Position numbers and translations under genes: made by a program | Part shown: positions 1 through 12,243 of the stretch, piece by piece | How positions within the stretch are numbered: position 1 is the stretch's first letter | Layout: each line of letters opens with the position of its first letter | Notes under the pieces: generated by a model | Databases searched by the model: none | What the model was told of the DNA's origin: nothing | The model's input: only the letters and a program-made list of their open reading frames with translations | From: Eopsaltria australis | Taxonomy: Eukaryota > Chordata > Aves > Passeriformes > Petroicidae | DNA length: 64,000 nucleotides | Assembly: GCA_034509425.1 (NCBI GenBank) | Contig: JAVTVJ010000015.1 | Coordinates: forward strand, 1 to 64,000 | Direction: 5' to 3'

Positions 1-3000
1 ATATGATCTCAATTCTACGTTGCTTCCCCCCTTAAAATTTCAAGTAAGTAAATCATGCTTAGTTTTGGTTTCACTTCTTTTTAAAAATAATGTACAGAGA
101 AGCAATGACTGTGTCAGAATTGAGTGGTGATAAAAATGCTTATCCCACTCATTTGGTTTTCTGTGCTGGCTTGAGAAATTCAGCTGTGGTGTGCTGGTTT
201 TGTTTTTGACAATGCCAGCTCAGCACAGGCAGTAGCCATGGAAGCTCCATTCCTATGAAAAGCCAGGACAAATTCAAGCAGTCAAGTCTCTCAGAAGTAA
301 GGTAATAATTATTTCTTCCGATGACTGGGTCTTATAATTTTCTCAGCCACCTTTCTGAACTCCCATATCAGCATCATTGGTCTTGGAACAACAACGCTAC
401 ATTTTTCCTTGAGTCATTCTGTACTGGTAAAATTTATTTTATATATTATTTTATATTATATTTTAGACAAAAATGGTCCTTCATGCCAGAAGTGTGGAAT
501 CAAATTTAACATCTGTGCTGAGAGTGTTGAGAATATGGATTGACCTTTGGTTTGAAGGTCATGTGGAAGCACAGTGGGTTTACTGCCTCACATATTTCTC
601 AAAAGCTGCAAGTACCCCGTTCTCAAACATTCTGATGCAAATATGAAAATGAACTGCAGTCTGCTGCAGGGTTTGAAAGGGTGGTGCAGATTTACTGAAG
701 GGTATGAGAGCTCTTTGCTTGTTTGTGATGTCCCAAAATGGAAAGGGTGCATCAAAGAGGTTTCCTACATAAGTGAAAGAGAACTAGATACACCATGAGG
801 CAGCAGTAGTAGCAGTGCAAGTGCCCAGGGTGTTCTACCTTTTGCTTTTGATATCTGGATAAGCAAGCAGAACCTTCAGGTCTGACAGGCACCAATGCTG
901 AGCACTGTGTGAACTGAATATTTTAACACAATCATGGAGGAATGAGGATAGGAATGGTCTATAATTTCTAAAGTTTCTCTGAAAGCTTGTGAAATTTAAT
1001 TCTATCATCTCTGGTGGCAAACTTTAGTGCAGGATCCCCCCAAAGCAGATGAGGAGGTGTGCAAGGAGGAAGGGGAGAACACAGTCCAGTTCACTGGACT
1101 AGGTTGATTCTAGAGCTACAGGTGATATACTCTGCATGTGAAACCCTAATTTAACAAAAGGAAGTAAGCATGAGGGGCATCAGGAAGAGCCAAATCCAGA
1201 GCTTCAACCAAATGAGCTGAAAAGATCTCTTGCATGCCACCCCTGATGGTAAATGGGTAACTTTTGCTTTATCCTTGGCTGGATACAGGCAGAACCCTGG
1301 GTGACATAAAGAAGTGTCATTTCATCCAGGTCCCAAGTGCTTTTGCAAGACAATTCAGGAACATTTGAAAGAACATGTGGCTCCTTTTACCACTGTCCTT
1401 CCACCCCATGGAAGGACAGTTTCTCTGATAGATCTTCTGATGCTGTATGCTGTCTGGGGAGAAGGATCATCCAGCTCTTCCCCCTCAGCACAAAGCAGAG
1501 ACTTTCTGTCTTTGGATGGACTTTTGGATGAAAGTTTCTATCTCCAGGTGCAAAGGAGCCCTGATGTTTTGTGAGATGCTGCTTACTGAGACCTCCAGCA
1601 AATTCTCTGTATTTTGTGATTTGAAGGTGGGAAATTTCTTTTTCTGGCAATGGTGCTAGTCACAACTTAAGCCCATTTTTCTTTGGGACAAGTATGCAGG
1701 CCAGACCTTCTGCATTCTATCTCTAAATATGCTGGTGATAGATTTAAGCTTCTGTTTATAATTTGTTTCTTGGATCCCAGCAAACAGTGCAGGGGAATTG
1801 TTTATACTGCCTGGGGGCAGAAGAGGGAAATGGGTGATTTAGCCAGCAGCTATAGGCCAAGGAATGACAAGGAGGGAGACATTCATGTTTCCAGTGTCTA
1901 CTATATAGCATAAAACTGAAGATTGCTTCATTTCTGGTGCTGGAGAAATGAAGACTATTTTAGTGGAAGAAAATATAAGAATTTTTATGTGAAACTATCT
2001 GCATTTGTGTGAAATTATCTTCAGTAACAAATTTTTATGTGTTTGATATTATTAATATGAAATTTTAATTAAAGTCTTTTCAGTCATAACTGTTAATAGT
2101 CTAGAATAGTGTAGAAACTGCAGGTGCATTTCCAGTTCCAGGAACCTGGGTTGGAGGTGCTCATGCAGAACTGGAAGATGACCAGCAATACAGGTAGGGG
2201 AATTAAAATATTAATTAGTGCTTGTCCAAAGTTATTTGGATAATGGATGGTTCTGCCTCCCATTAGTGTGGCAGTTATCAACCCTTATAACAAAGCATTT
2301 GGGTGTCAGAGAATCTTTGGAATTTGATGGAAAGCAGAAACCTGTGTAAGAATTTAGGACATGGCAAGTATTGGTTTTGCTGTATTTATCAATGCAGAAA
2401 GGTTTCTACACACAAAAACCTATTCCATCTTAGCTCTTCTCTACCTAACATACTGGCAAATACTTGCTTATTCCACAGTACAGGAGGATAAAATTAGCTT
2501 TAATTAAAATAGCGCTGGCTTGAAGTATTTCAGTTTATTTTAATGCTGAGAGGCTATCATAATCCACTTAAAAAGCAAGGGAAGGACATGAAATGTTGTG
2601 TTCTTGGAATAAGTATTTTCCCTCTCGTCTGGCAGAGTTTCTCCCTGAGAGCCAAGTCCTGCACACATTTCCATGATCAATGTGTCAAGCTGAAGAGGAG
2701 AGAGTGTAAGTGTGGGTGTGTGTTGTAGGCATGTGCACTTGACCTTCACCTGCCATTCACAAAGTATTCTTTCTTTCCCTTCATCCTTGCATTTTCATGG
2801 AGTCTGAAAGGGTGTTCTCAAGTAAGGCAATGCTTTCCACTGCCACTGCTGCTGTAGTACCACACTGTATGTTCACACATTGCTGTCACATTCTCCCCAA
2901 GCTCTGCCAATGACACCAATGAGTTACAGAGCAGACCTCACAGCCACTAAGCTGTTTTAACCCCTTTGCCACTTCTAAAGGGGCAAAGGTGATGAGAAAT

Positions 3001-6000
3001 TCAAGGGAACACTTTTCCATAGGTGATGGCAGAAGTCAGCTAGAGCCAGCAGAATGAATGTGGAGGCCTGTATACAGGTGATCAACGCAGGGAACTGCAG
3101 AGAGGAGATCAAACCAGCCAGATGGTGGAGTAGAGGTTGATTCTTTCCCACATAAACTCAGTTGCTTGCAAGAGGACCAGGCCTACAACCATATTAGCAA
3201 CCAGAATTGATCCTGCATCCTTCACGGTCTCAGTGGATTAGAGTTTTGGGCAGCTGGACATAGACACCGGGACACAGACGTTGTGGTCACTGCTAATGCC
3301 CAATCAATCTGTGGAAGCACCTCATAGCAGAAGCATCACTGATGTCTTCCAGGCCCTGTGCACCTACTCTGACCTCGCTTTCCCCCCTTGTCTCAGCAAC
3401 AGACACCATCAAGAAGCACACAAAGCCATCTGTTGCCATCACAGCCCTAGCAAACACTGCAACAGAAGCCATGAAATCTTTATGCCTTACCCTAAGGGAA
3501 GTCACGAAACAGATCTGATTTGCCTCCCTTTATCTGTGCTCCTGATGTGCGCAACCTCAGGCTCTCCTTACCTTGCTGTCTCCTGTTTCTGCTGTATTTT
3601 TGACAAGCATTTTCTTGCTGCCCACCTCTGACCCTACTTTTCCATTAGATTCTCCACTTTTCACTCCCCACTTGCTTCCAGCAATTCATCCCCACTGCTA
3701 TTTGCTCTTTACACATATTCTCTGCAATGCTTCTCTGAACTACATAACAAAATCAAACTCACAAAGTATTTCCTGACCCCTCTGTGCGAGACAAGATCTT
3801 CTTCGGCTATTGTCAGCTTGCTGAGTTACTTTGTGCCTAGATGGACCCCAGGATCCTTTGAGTTCTGCATCTCTGACTCTTCTTCATTCTACCCCCTAAT
3901 TACTATTGCAGCCTCTTTTGCAGTTTGTCCTGCCTCAAAGGCTCTGCCACAGCAACTAAAACTTTTTGTGGCCTCTGCATAAAAGTTTCAGCTGAGTTTT
4001 TCAGAGAAACAACTTCTGAGTCTTGTCTTCCCTAGACTGTGAACCTTCCACATCATCCAGAGGGTACCACATCTTGCTTGTGGAAGATGAGTGGCATGTA
4101 GACATTCCTTCTCTGGTATGTCAGGGCTTCAGAAGTTCCACAAAGTCCAGATAAAGCTGGCTCTGACCCTCAGTAGCTTTGGAGGATGGTTCAGGCTTAG
4201 AATATCACCTGCCTCAACTGGAGAAGTGATGCTAAGTAGCCTCATGCCTTTGGGGTTACCCTGAACAAAGTAGGGGTGCCTGATGGATTCAGTCTAGTTG
4301 GGAGGTCCATCTGAGTTTGTTCCCTGTGCTCAGTGGGGACAGCATCTTGGAGGCATATCTGGTCACTCTTTGAAATACTCTTCAGCAGGTGTTACTTCAC
4401 CTGCTCCGTTTACTGTAGGAGACTTTTTAAAGCTGCAGTGCAGCTCCTGCCAGGGGGATCCCTATCACAGGACTCAGGGTACATTTAATGTGATTCCCCT
4501 TCCTCCATAACTTCTTCTCTTCTGAGGTAGTGGCAGGAAATCAATACAAATTAGTTCAGCAGTTAGGCAATAAGAAGAGAAGTTGTTGTGAGCCAGGGCA
4601 GTTCTTTAAGGTAGAAAACAATTTCACTGATTCAGTGAAGTTAGTAGTTCATATTTTAATCTTTTTGCTTGAAAACTACTGTCATGTTCAATGGGAAATC
4701 ATGCACCAGAAAAGAATGTTAATTTTGAATTATGTTTTCTCCTGCAAGCAATGTTAAGTTATTCACAGGAAAAAGTTTGAGAGGCTTAGATTAAAGGATT
4801 TTCCATGAAATCCTGAAAAATTAGGAGTAAACATTTCCTTAATGTATTTTCAACAAATTAAAGCAAATAAGCAAAAACCCAAGACAACCAAATTTTTGAC
4901 AGAGAATTTTGGTGGCTGTCAGTACCAGAGGCCCTATTGGTAGACAAAGGTAAAAAGATTCATTAAAACAACTTATAAAAATCATTGGTAGTGATACCAC
5001 TTACAAATCTTACCTCTCCTCTATTCTTTAACCATTACAGCCAAACCCCCAGATACGCCATCATTATGGGCAAAGTTGTCTTAATGGAACTTGATCTTTC
5101 CTCATTTCTTCCATTTTCTTTGCTTCCCTTTTTCCTGTTTCTTGTCTCTTCTCCTGTCATTTCTGTATTTCCGCTGCTGCAGCACAGGAATGGAGGGAAT
5201 AAACTCATACCTGCAAAATCTATGTGGTTTTTATTTTTAAATCAAAGCTTGAATTCTGCAAAATGCACAGCACAAGCAGGACAGACTTCACTTACTTATA
5301 TAAGTGACATTTGAGTTAATGTATTAGACACAAGCAAAGAATTGGGACGCTATACCTCTAAATTTGTCTCAGTCCCCAAAATGCTAGGCATGTGTCATTC
5401 TGGCAAATAGTTCACATCTCTAAGTGATTTCATCTCTAAAAAAGTGTTTCATCTCTACAGTGCTTTTAAGCTACTGCATTGGTTTAGAAAATAAACAGCA
5501 TTTATGTAGGGGCTGGGTTCCAGAGCTCCTAACTTGGGAGAGCATCCCTGTTCTACAGGAGCATTTGGGCACCTGCCCCGCTGCTGTCTTGACTCAGTGC
5601 TCAAATGATAAACAAGATATAACAATTCAAAACTCTTGGTCTATTCTACATATTCTTCTGCAAAGTGCAGGAGGCTTCTCCTGTGGTGTCTGCAATGCAC
5701 CTAAAAATTGTTCCAAGTCCTTGTACAGTGTTTTTTTTGTTACAAACCCAGAAAGATAACAAACCTATGAAAAAGAAGCAAAGCAAAAATGCTTCTTGTA
5801 TTTATTTTAATGGTTGTAAACATTTATTAATTTTGTTTGAGGAAATTAATTTCTTCAAGTTGTTGTAACAAACATTTGGATATGATCACAGTAGCATGAG
5901 GAAATCTGCAGTGTCCCTTAGCAGATGTTAGCACATGCAGAGGACAGCTGAGTCTGCCTAGCTTTGCATCTTGTGCAATCACCTGTTACACCAAGGTTCT

Positions 6001-9000
6001 TTCTGTATCCGTAGATCCCAATGCATTTAAGAAAAAATTCAATTCACATTCTTGGAAGTGAAACAAAACCACTGAGACTTTAGCTTGTATTAAATCCCAT
6101 TCTGTTTCTTTCTATTGCCCTGTGTACCTGCTTGTTTCACAGCACTTGTGCAATATGCACAACAGCTCCTTGGCAATTGTCTTATCATTTGGTTCCAGAA
6201 AGTCTAAAGAGATCTGTATAGCCCAACATAATTTTTATCTAGGTTTGCTCCTACTATAGAAGAAATATCTCATTCTGTGAATAAATTGAATCCTTTCAGA
6301 AAAAAGTTTTTGTTGCTAAGTGAACCTGGTAATGGGAGAGAGAATTTTCCTCTTCATGCAGAGCAATCAGGCAACATTTTTGCATCAGGTACTTTAAAAT
6401 CAAAGTTCTTGCATATTGATGAACTAAAAGCTGTGAACATAAAAGTGCATAATGATGCTGTGGAAGCCTCTATTGCTTAATTAATCTACAAGACAATACT
6501 AATTTGGCTCTCTGTCTGCAGTGCATCCACAGTAAAACCATAGAAGATAAAATTTATGAAGACTAAGCCGGTCCTTAGTGGACTTCCTGAATTTATCTAA
6601 AGTTCTTCCATGCTGATTTTAATAGGAACTTTATTAAGGTTGTCAGGCTGGTAAGGATGTTTTAATGTAGTGCAGAGTAATTCTATTCAAGCAGATGTAT
6701 CATCAGCCAGAGAAGCAAGAAAGAGCAGACCAAATCTTAATGATCCCTCTGTTCAGGCACATCTGTCACATAGTTATAACCAGTATCCTCCGAAGCATCT
6801 ATGGACCTGTGTGAAGCAGTCACTCCAAAGGACACATTAAAAAATGTATTCTTCAGCAAACTAATAGTTGTTAAGAATTTTTTACTGAGGCTAGTTCATG
6901 CCAGCTTTCAAGATGTGAATTTGTTAAAGGGCTTTGCTATTCATATTTAAATTATTAAGTGGCATTTTTTACATCACACTACAGCTATTAAAGGAAATCC
7001 TTTAACCTGAAACCTGTATTGTGCTTTGACAAACTCATCTGGGATGCTGCAGTCTAACTGGTGCCTCTGAGCTGAAGAAATTGTGCCATCTCAGGTGTCT
7101 GGCTCATCTTGGTGCTCTGTAGTTGTCCTCTCTTCCTTTCCTGCCTTCCTTGTAGAAATCTGTTGGATAAAGAGAAGTTGTTAGCTCTGGAGTCTCTATA
7201 ACTTTCCTTCTCACAATATTTTGGGACTGGAAATCTTATATTGATCCTTCCTCTAGTAAGTGGCCCAGAGCAGACTTCTGTGCAATCTTCTGATTCCCCT
7301 TGGTAAGGTATTTTCTAGTTCCTCAACTTGGAAATGTTTGTAATGCACAAGGTGATAATGAAGTAGCTGGAAGGGAGGCTCTGTTTACAGGGCACTACAC
7401 TAAGCCACATTCCAGCAGTAGCTGTCTCCCTACAAGGGCTGAAGACATTGAACTGTTTAGGGACTGAAAATGGCAATTCAGCTTATCTACTCATTTTAGC
7501 AACTACAAGGAATTAATAAATAACACTAATACAAATTAACATGAATATTACCCAGAAATACATTGAGATATTAATCAAAAATGCTACTTTAATAGAGACT
7601 TTAATTTTTTTCTGGCAATAGGTAAGTGATGAGTAGGTGTGCTCTGTGGCAACTGTAGAGATACACTTGTCCCCAAAAATAACAGACTCATGCTCCTGGG
7701 GAAGAGCAGGTTATCTCTCTTCAACTGGATCTCCTCTCATGTTGGAGGTTGTACTGACAGTGACAGAGACAGAAACAGAAACAGAAGAAGGATGTTGCCT
7801 TGTTCAAAACAGGGACAAGTATTTCCTAGAACACACTTGAGATTTAAGATAACAATGACTCATACCATTGAAGGTGAAAGAATTTAGAGAAAATCACGAT
7901 TCTTACAAGTAGGGGCATAGGTGTTTCAAATGTATTATAAGACTTTATTGTTACATTGTAGACAAGGGACCCAAAGGACTGAAAGACGTCAACAGCAGCC
8001 AATTTGAACACGAAGTCCATAATGTTGAAGAACTTACTTTTATGCAACATACCAAATTTATTCAAGGTCTGAACTGCCTAAGAATTTAAGAACAAATGTG
8101 GCTTTGGAACACGTGTTTTACTGCCATTCCTGTGATTGTAATGTCATTAAATTAACTAGTGCAATGTTTGAAGGCTTGTTCTGGACATTGCTGTTGTACA
8201 TGTACATGTACTACATCCTTCCTTAGACATGCTCCCATGGCTTCCCTTGATGGAATGTGCAACACAGTGTTTTCCATACCAGTTAGAAAAGATTTTAAAA
8301 AAAATCACAACCAGTATGAAATAGCGCCATTTACTTTTCAGTGAATGATACAGGCATTCAAGAAAGACCACTGGAAGCAAACACTAATGGAAGCCTTCCA
8401 TAACAATCAGTTCTATGAAGATTTCATTTTTAGTTTTGGAGAAATGCAAAGAAAAGCTTTTTCTTCTTTCCTTTTATAAAGGTTCATATATAAACACTTT
8501 TAGAAGTCTAAGAAAGTTTCAGGAAAACTCTATGTACTGGATACTAGCTGTAGAATTCTGTTCCAAATTTTCTTTACTCCTCTGCTCTGAGTGTGATCTG
8601 GATGTAGATACTGTACTGCAATCACCTCTGTTCTTCCCTGTACAGCTGACAGAAAATTAAAATATAAAACCTATATTCTCTAGTCCAAAACAGCCGTTTC
8701 ACATGGTTTACTAATCCTGCTATTGGCAAGCCAAGCATAAGCAATGCAATGGCAAAACTTACCCAGAAACCATTAAAAATGTTTATTCACTAGACATAAA
8801 ATTATATACTTCAGCTTGGCTATATCTCATGGAAATGCTTTTCCTTTCATGTCATGCTAGCCAGTTTGTTAGCTCCTCCAACCCCCCAAAATTTATGGCT
8901 TTATTATCCTTCTTTATTTTAGAAGCATACAAATTTTCCTCTGGTCATAAAAGGAACAAGTAAAATGTTATATGATACGGAGCTGCTAAATATGATGATA

Positions 9001-10854
9001 AGGGAAGTGCAAAGAGAGTCTGCTTAAAACTGCCAGGTAGAGAACTTGTTTGGAGTGAAAATTATAAGCTGTACTACATTAAAGTATAAAGCAAGAATGC
9101 CTCAAGGGGCCCTGAAGCTGCAGTGATTATTATCACCAAGTTCTCCCTGTCTAAGTACTTCTCACGATATGATTTATGCAACAGCAACTTGGATGCCTGC
9201 ACAAAAGTCAGGCCATATTTGATCTAGGGCTGCTAACTCTCAGTCTGTACCCACATGTGTTTAAAAAGCCAAAAAAGCCCACAGTGAAGTCAGCAGCCAA
9301 GATAGTCAGTGCACCATCTAAACATCACTGATCATTCCCTCTTTTTCTCCTTTCTTCTGTTGGTCTTCTTCAATCCCCAAATCTGCCTCATCAGTGTGTG
9401 AAACGAAGATTGGGGCACCAGGGCGTCTCTTGGCCATGCCTCAGACACAGAGCTGCTGCTCATCACACTGTTTGGATTCTTTTCCCACATGCTCACACGT
9501 TACCCTAAAGACAGCTCCAAAACCGACTTACCTCCCTGTGTTTCATCTTTCTTTTCTCTGACTGTCAATGTCTGATTCTTCTCTGCCTTCCTCAATACCA
9601 CTAGTTATTTTGCTTGCTCTCTGGAGAAGCCTGAACAGACAAGAGTCTGTGCTCTCAGCACTGCCAGATGGCTCAGGTAGGGACAGGAAACATGGCAAGA
9701 GAAGACCATGTTTCTCTGGAAACAGGTAGGGAATATGCTGTTTGTTTCTTCATGCTGAACATGTTGCAGACCACAGCTCAAATAAAAGACAGTAATACAT
9801 CTGCAGCCTTCAGTACCCTTAAACTGACATTCTAATGAAAAAGTATTTTGGTTAAAATATTTTTAGCCAGTTTTCTTCCAAAGAGGATTGGACTTTATAC
9901 GGAGAGGACAGTCACACAGAGCATAGTCCTGTAGAAACTGGGAAAATAAGTGTGTATAAGTATCCATAAGTTGGCACTTGAACCTTCTCCAGCCTGATAA
10001 AAACCGGACCCTATTTCTCAGGAATGCAGTGGGAAAATAACTGTGATGATAGCACCCTGAACTACAAAGCTGGTGGAAATGCAGCTGCCACAATATTTTC
10101 AGCACAAATTATTTGAGAGGTGTTTTATTTACATAATGGCTGCATCAGTATTCTGCATCAACCACCAATATTGCGTGTCAGTGGGCTCTTCAAAATGATC
10201 ACCATGAGGTAAATGACAAAACCAATTAATTTTAAACCGCTTTAGAACATGTTTCCTAATGATAGCTACTAAAATAAATTTGTCATAAACAGAAGCATTA
10301 TTACCTTTATTCCATAAATGCTAAATGGCTTTATCTTTCAATTAGAATTACGACACAGTAATGCTCTGCCAGTGTATTCTTGAACACAATATGCTTTCAG
10401 TTCTTGGCATAGTTCTGGGATAAATAAAGCAGTTTTGTACAATGACTAGCTTTTATGCAAATTCACCATTTTCTAGAATCAGTCGATAGTGTCATTGTCA
10501 GTTGCAGTTAAATCTCTCAGAAAATTTGTTATGCATAGATTTTCTGGATACCTTCCTGCTTCTTTAAATGTCTGAAAAGAACTTCTATTAGTACTATAAT
10601 ATTTTTAAGATAGTCGCATCTCACAATGTCAAGTACTTTCTGAGAAGATACCACAGAAATAACCCTTTAGCTTCATTTCAATTTGCTTATACTGATTACT
10701 TTCGCCACCAAACTCTATGAAGAATTTTGCTTTGGCTTGGCTTAGCGTAAGTTAACTACAAGAGAATGTAAGAGTCATTATCAAATTGCCCTTAGGTAAA
10801 TTAAAACTTGTAAAAGGCATAAGGAAGGTAGGTATTAACACAGTGATAGAAACA
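1..10854. other. Non-coding flank, no gene recognised
   Basis: The sequence is AT-rich and unique-looking. Open frames are all at or below 116 codons, overlap each other on both strands, and lack recognisable domains or splice structure. A short imperfect ACAGAA repeat occurs near 7762-7787. No LINE or LTR is recognised here. The window edge does not cut an obvious gene. Confidence 0.7.
8196..8211. repeat. 16-bp perfect palindrome
   Basis: GTACATGTACATGTAC reads the same on both strands and also forms a short ACATGT-type tandem. No function is implied. Confidence 0.9.
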
Positions 10855-10990
10855 GCAGGTGCATTGGGTTGTGTGACAAAGTTTTGGTTATGGGGGACAG
10901 GAGGTACAGCCTCTGTGAGAAGCTGTTGTCCCGTGTGAGGGGAGTCATAGGACAGCTTTGGTGGACACCTGACATGCAGCCAGGGTCAGC
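10855..10990 (+). mobile_element. Probable fragment of a second avian LTR family
   Basis: The stretch containing GTTGTGTGACAAAGTTTTGG, then a G-rich run, then CCTCTGTGAGAAGCTG resembles the 5' part of a different bird ERV LTR that I recall. Only about 135 bp remain and no ends are visible. The family assignment is from memory and is tentative. Confidence 0.45.
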
Positions 10991-11366
10991 CCACCACACT
11001 AGGTTACAGATGGAATTAAATCCTAGATAGGAGTAATTTAGAAACCGGTTCAAGGAAAAAAGAACATTTTACTTTTCTGAAATAAGAGAACTGAGAGGTA
11101 CAACTACTGATTATGTGCTTAAAGCAAAAGCACTGAAGCAGTATCTGTGGCGTAATGTGAGGAAGCTCAGTTCTAAACTGTTCTTATTCTGCTAATGACA
11201 ACATTGAATGATTCTGTGGATTTATGGATTAATTACTTTAATCCTTCAGATTTAATGCAAGATCTGCTGGCTGAGGCTCTAGTTAAACTGTCTCACACAG
11301 ATTTTTATTGTGCCTTGGACATGATGAAAATCTGGTCAAAGTGATTCAATGGGGAAAGGCGGGAGC

Positions 11367-11416
11367 TTTCACCACATTTCACCACATTTCACCACATTTC
11401 ACCACATTTCACCACA
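11367..11416. repeat. 10-bp tandem repeat, five copies
   Basis: The unit TTTCACCACA repeats five times without mismatch, about 250 bp upstream of the solo LTR. It is likely a variable-number repeat. Confidence 0.97.
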
Positions 11417-11667
11417 ACGTTATAAACACAAAGGCCAAATCAGCCTTCAAACACCCATTTCCTTCACTGCCTTGAAATACAGACAAGCTGCAGTGTTAAC
11501 ATTTCTTCAGGGGAATCGTTGAACTCTGCATCCTGAAGGCCCTGATTGCTGTCAACCAGATCAAAAAGGGTGCAGGGAAAGAGGTAAAAGGAAAAGGGCA
11601 ACATGCTGTGACATGTAACTGCACAGATTCCCCTGCAATACTACCTAAATACCCCAGTCAACCTCCA

Positions 11668-12238
11668 TGTGCTGGTTTTGGCTGAGATAAGAGTTAATTT
11701 TTTCCACAGTAGCTTGTATGTGGCTATGTTTTGGATTTGTGCTGGAAACATTGTTGATAACAGGGATGTTTTTGTTACTGCTGAGCAGTGCTGACACAAA
11801 GTTGAGGCCTTTCCGGCATCTCAGGACACCCCATCAGTGAGTGGACTGGGGGTGCAGAAGGAGCTGGGTGCGGATACCGCCCACAGGGATATCCCACACC
11901 ATGGGATTTCATGCTCAGCATATAAGGCTGAGGAAAGAAGGAGGAAGGGTGGGATGTTCAGAGTGATGGCATTTGTCTTCCCAAGTCACTGCTGTGCATG
12001 ATGGAGCTCTGCTTTCCTGGAGATGGCTGAACACCTGCCTGCCCATGGGAAGTGCTGAATGAATTCCTTATTTTGCTTTGCTTGTATGCAAAGCTTGTGC
12101 TTTACCTATTAAACTGTCTTTTTCTCAACCTACATGTTTTCTCATTTTCACCCTTCTGGTTCTCTCCCCCATCCAACTGGGGAGGACTGAGTGAGCAGCT
12201 GTCGGTGCTCCATTGCTGACTGCGGTTAAACCATGACA
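11668..12238 (+). mobile_element. Solo LTR of an endogenous retrovirus, ERVL-like avian family
   Basis: This is a 571-bp unit with TG...CA ends (starts TGTGCTGG, ends CCATGACA). Inside are a TATA box (TATAAG, 11921-11926) and an ATTAAA signal (12108-12113), the normal order for an LTR promoter and polyadenylation region. I recognise the overall sequence as a common bird LTR type, probably ERVL. No gag/pol/env sequence flanks it, so it is a solo LTR left by recombination. The flanking 5-mers CTCCA and CGGCA match at only three of five positions, so any target duplication has decayed. Confidence 0.85.
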
Positions 12239-12243
12239 CGGCA

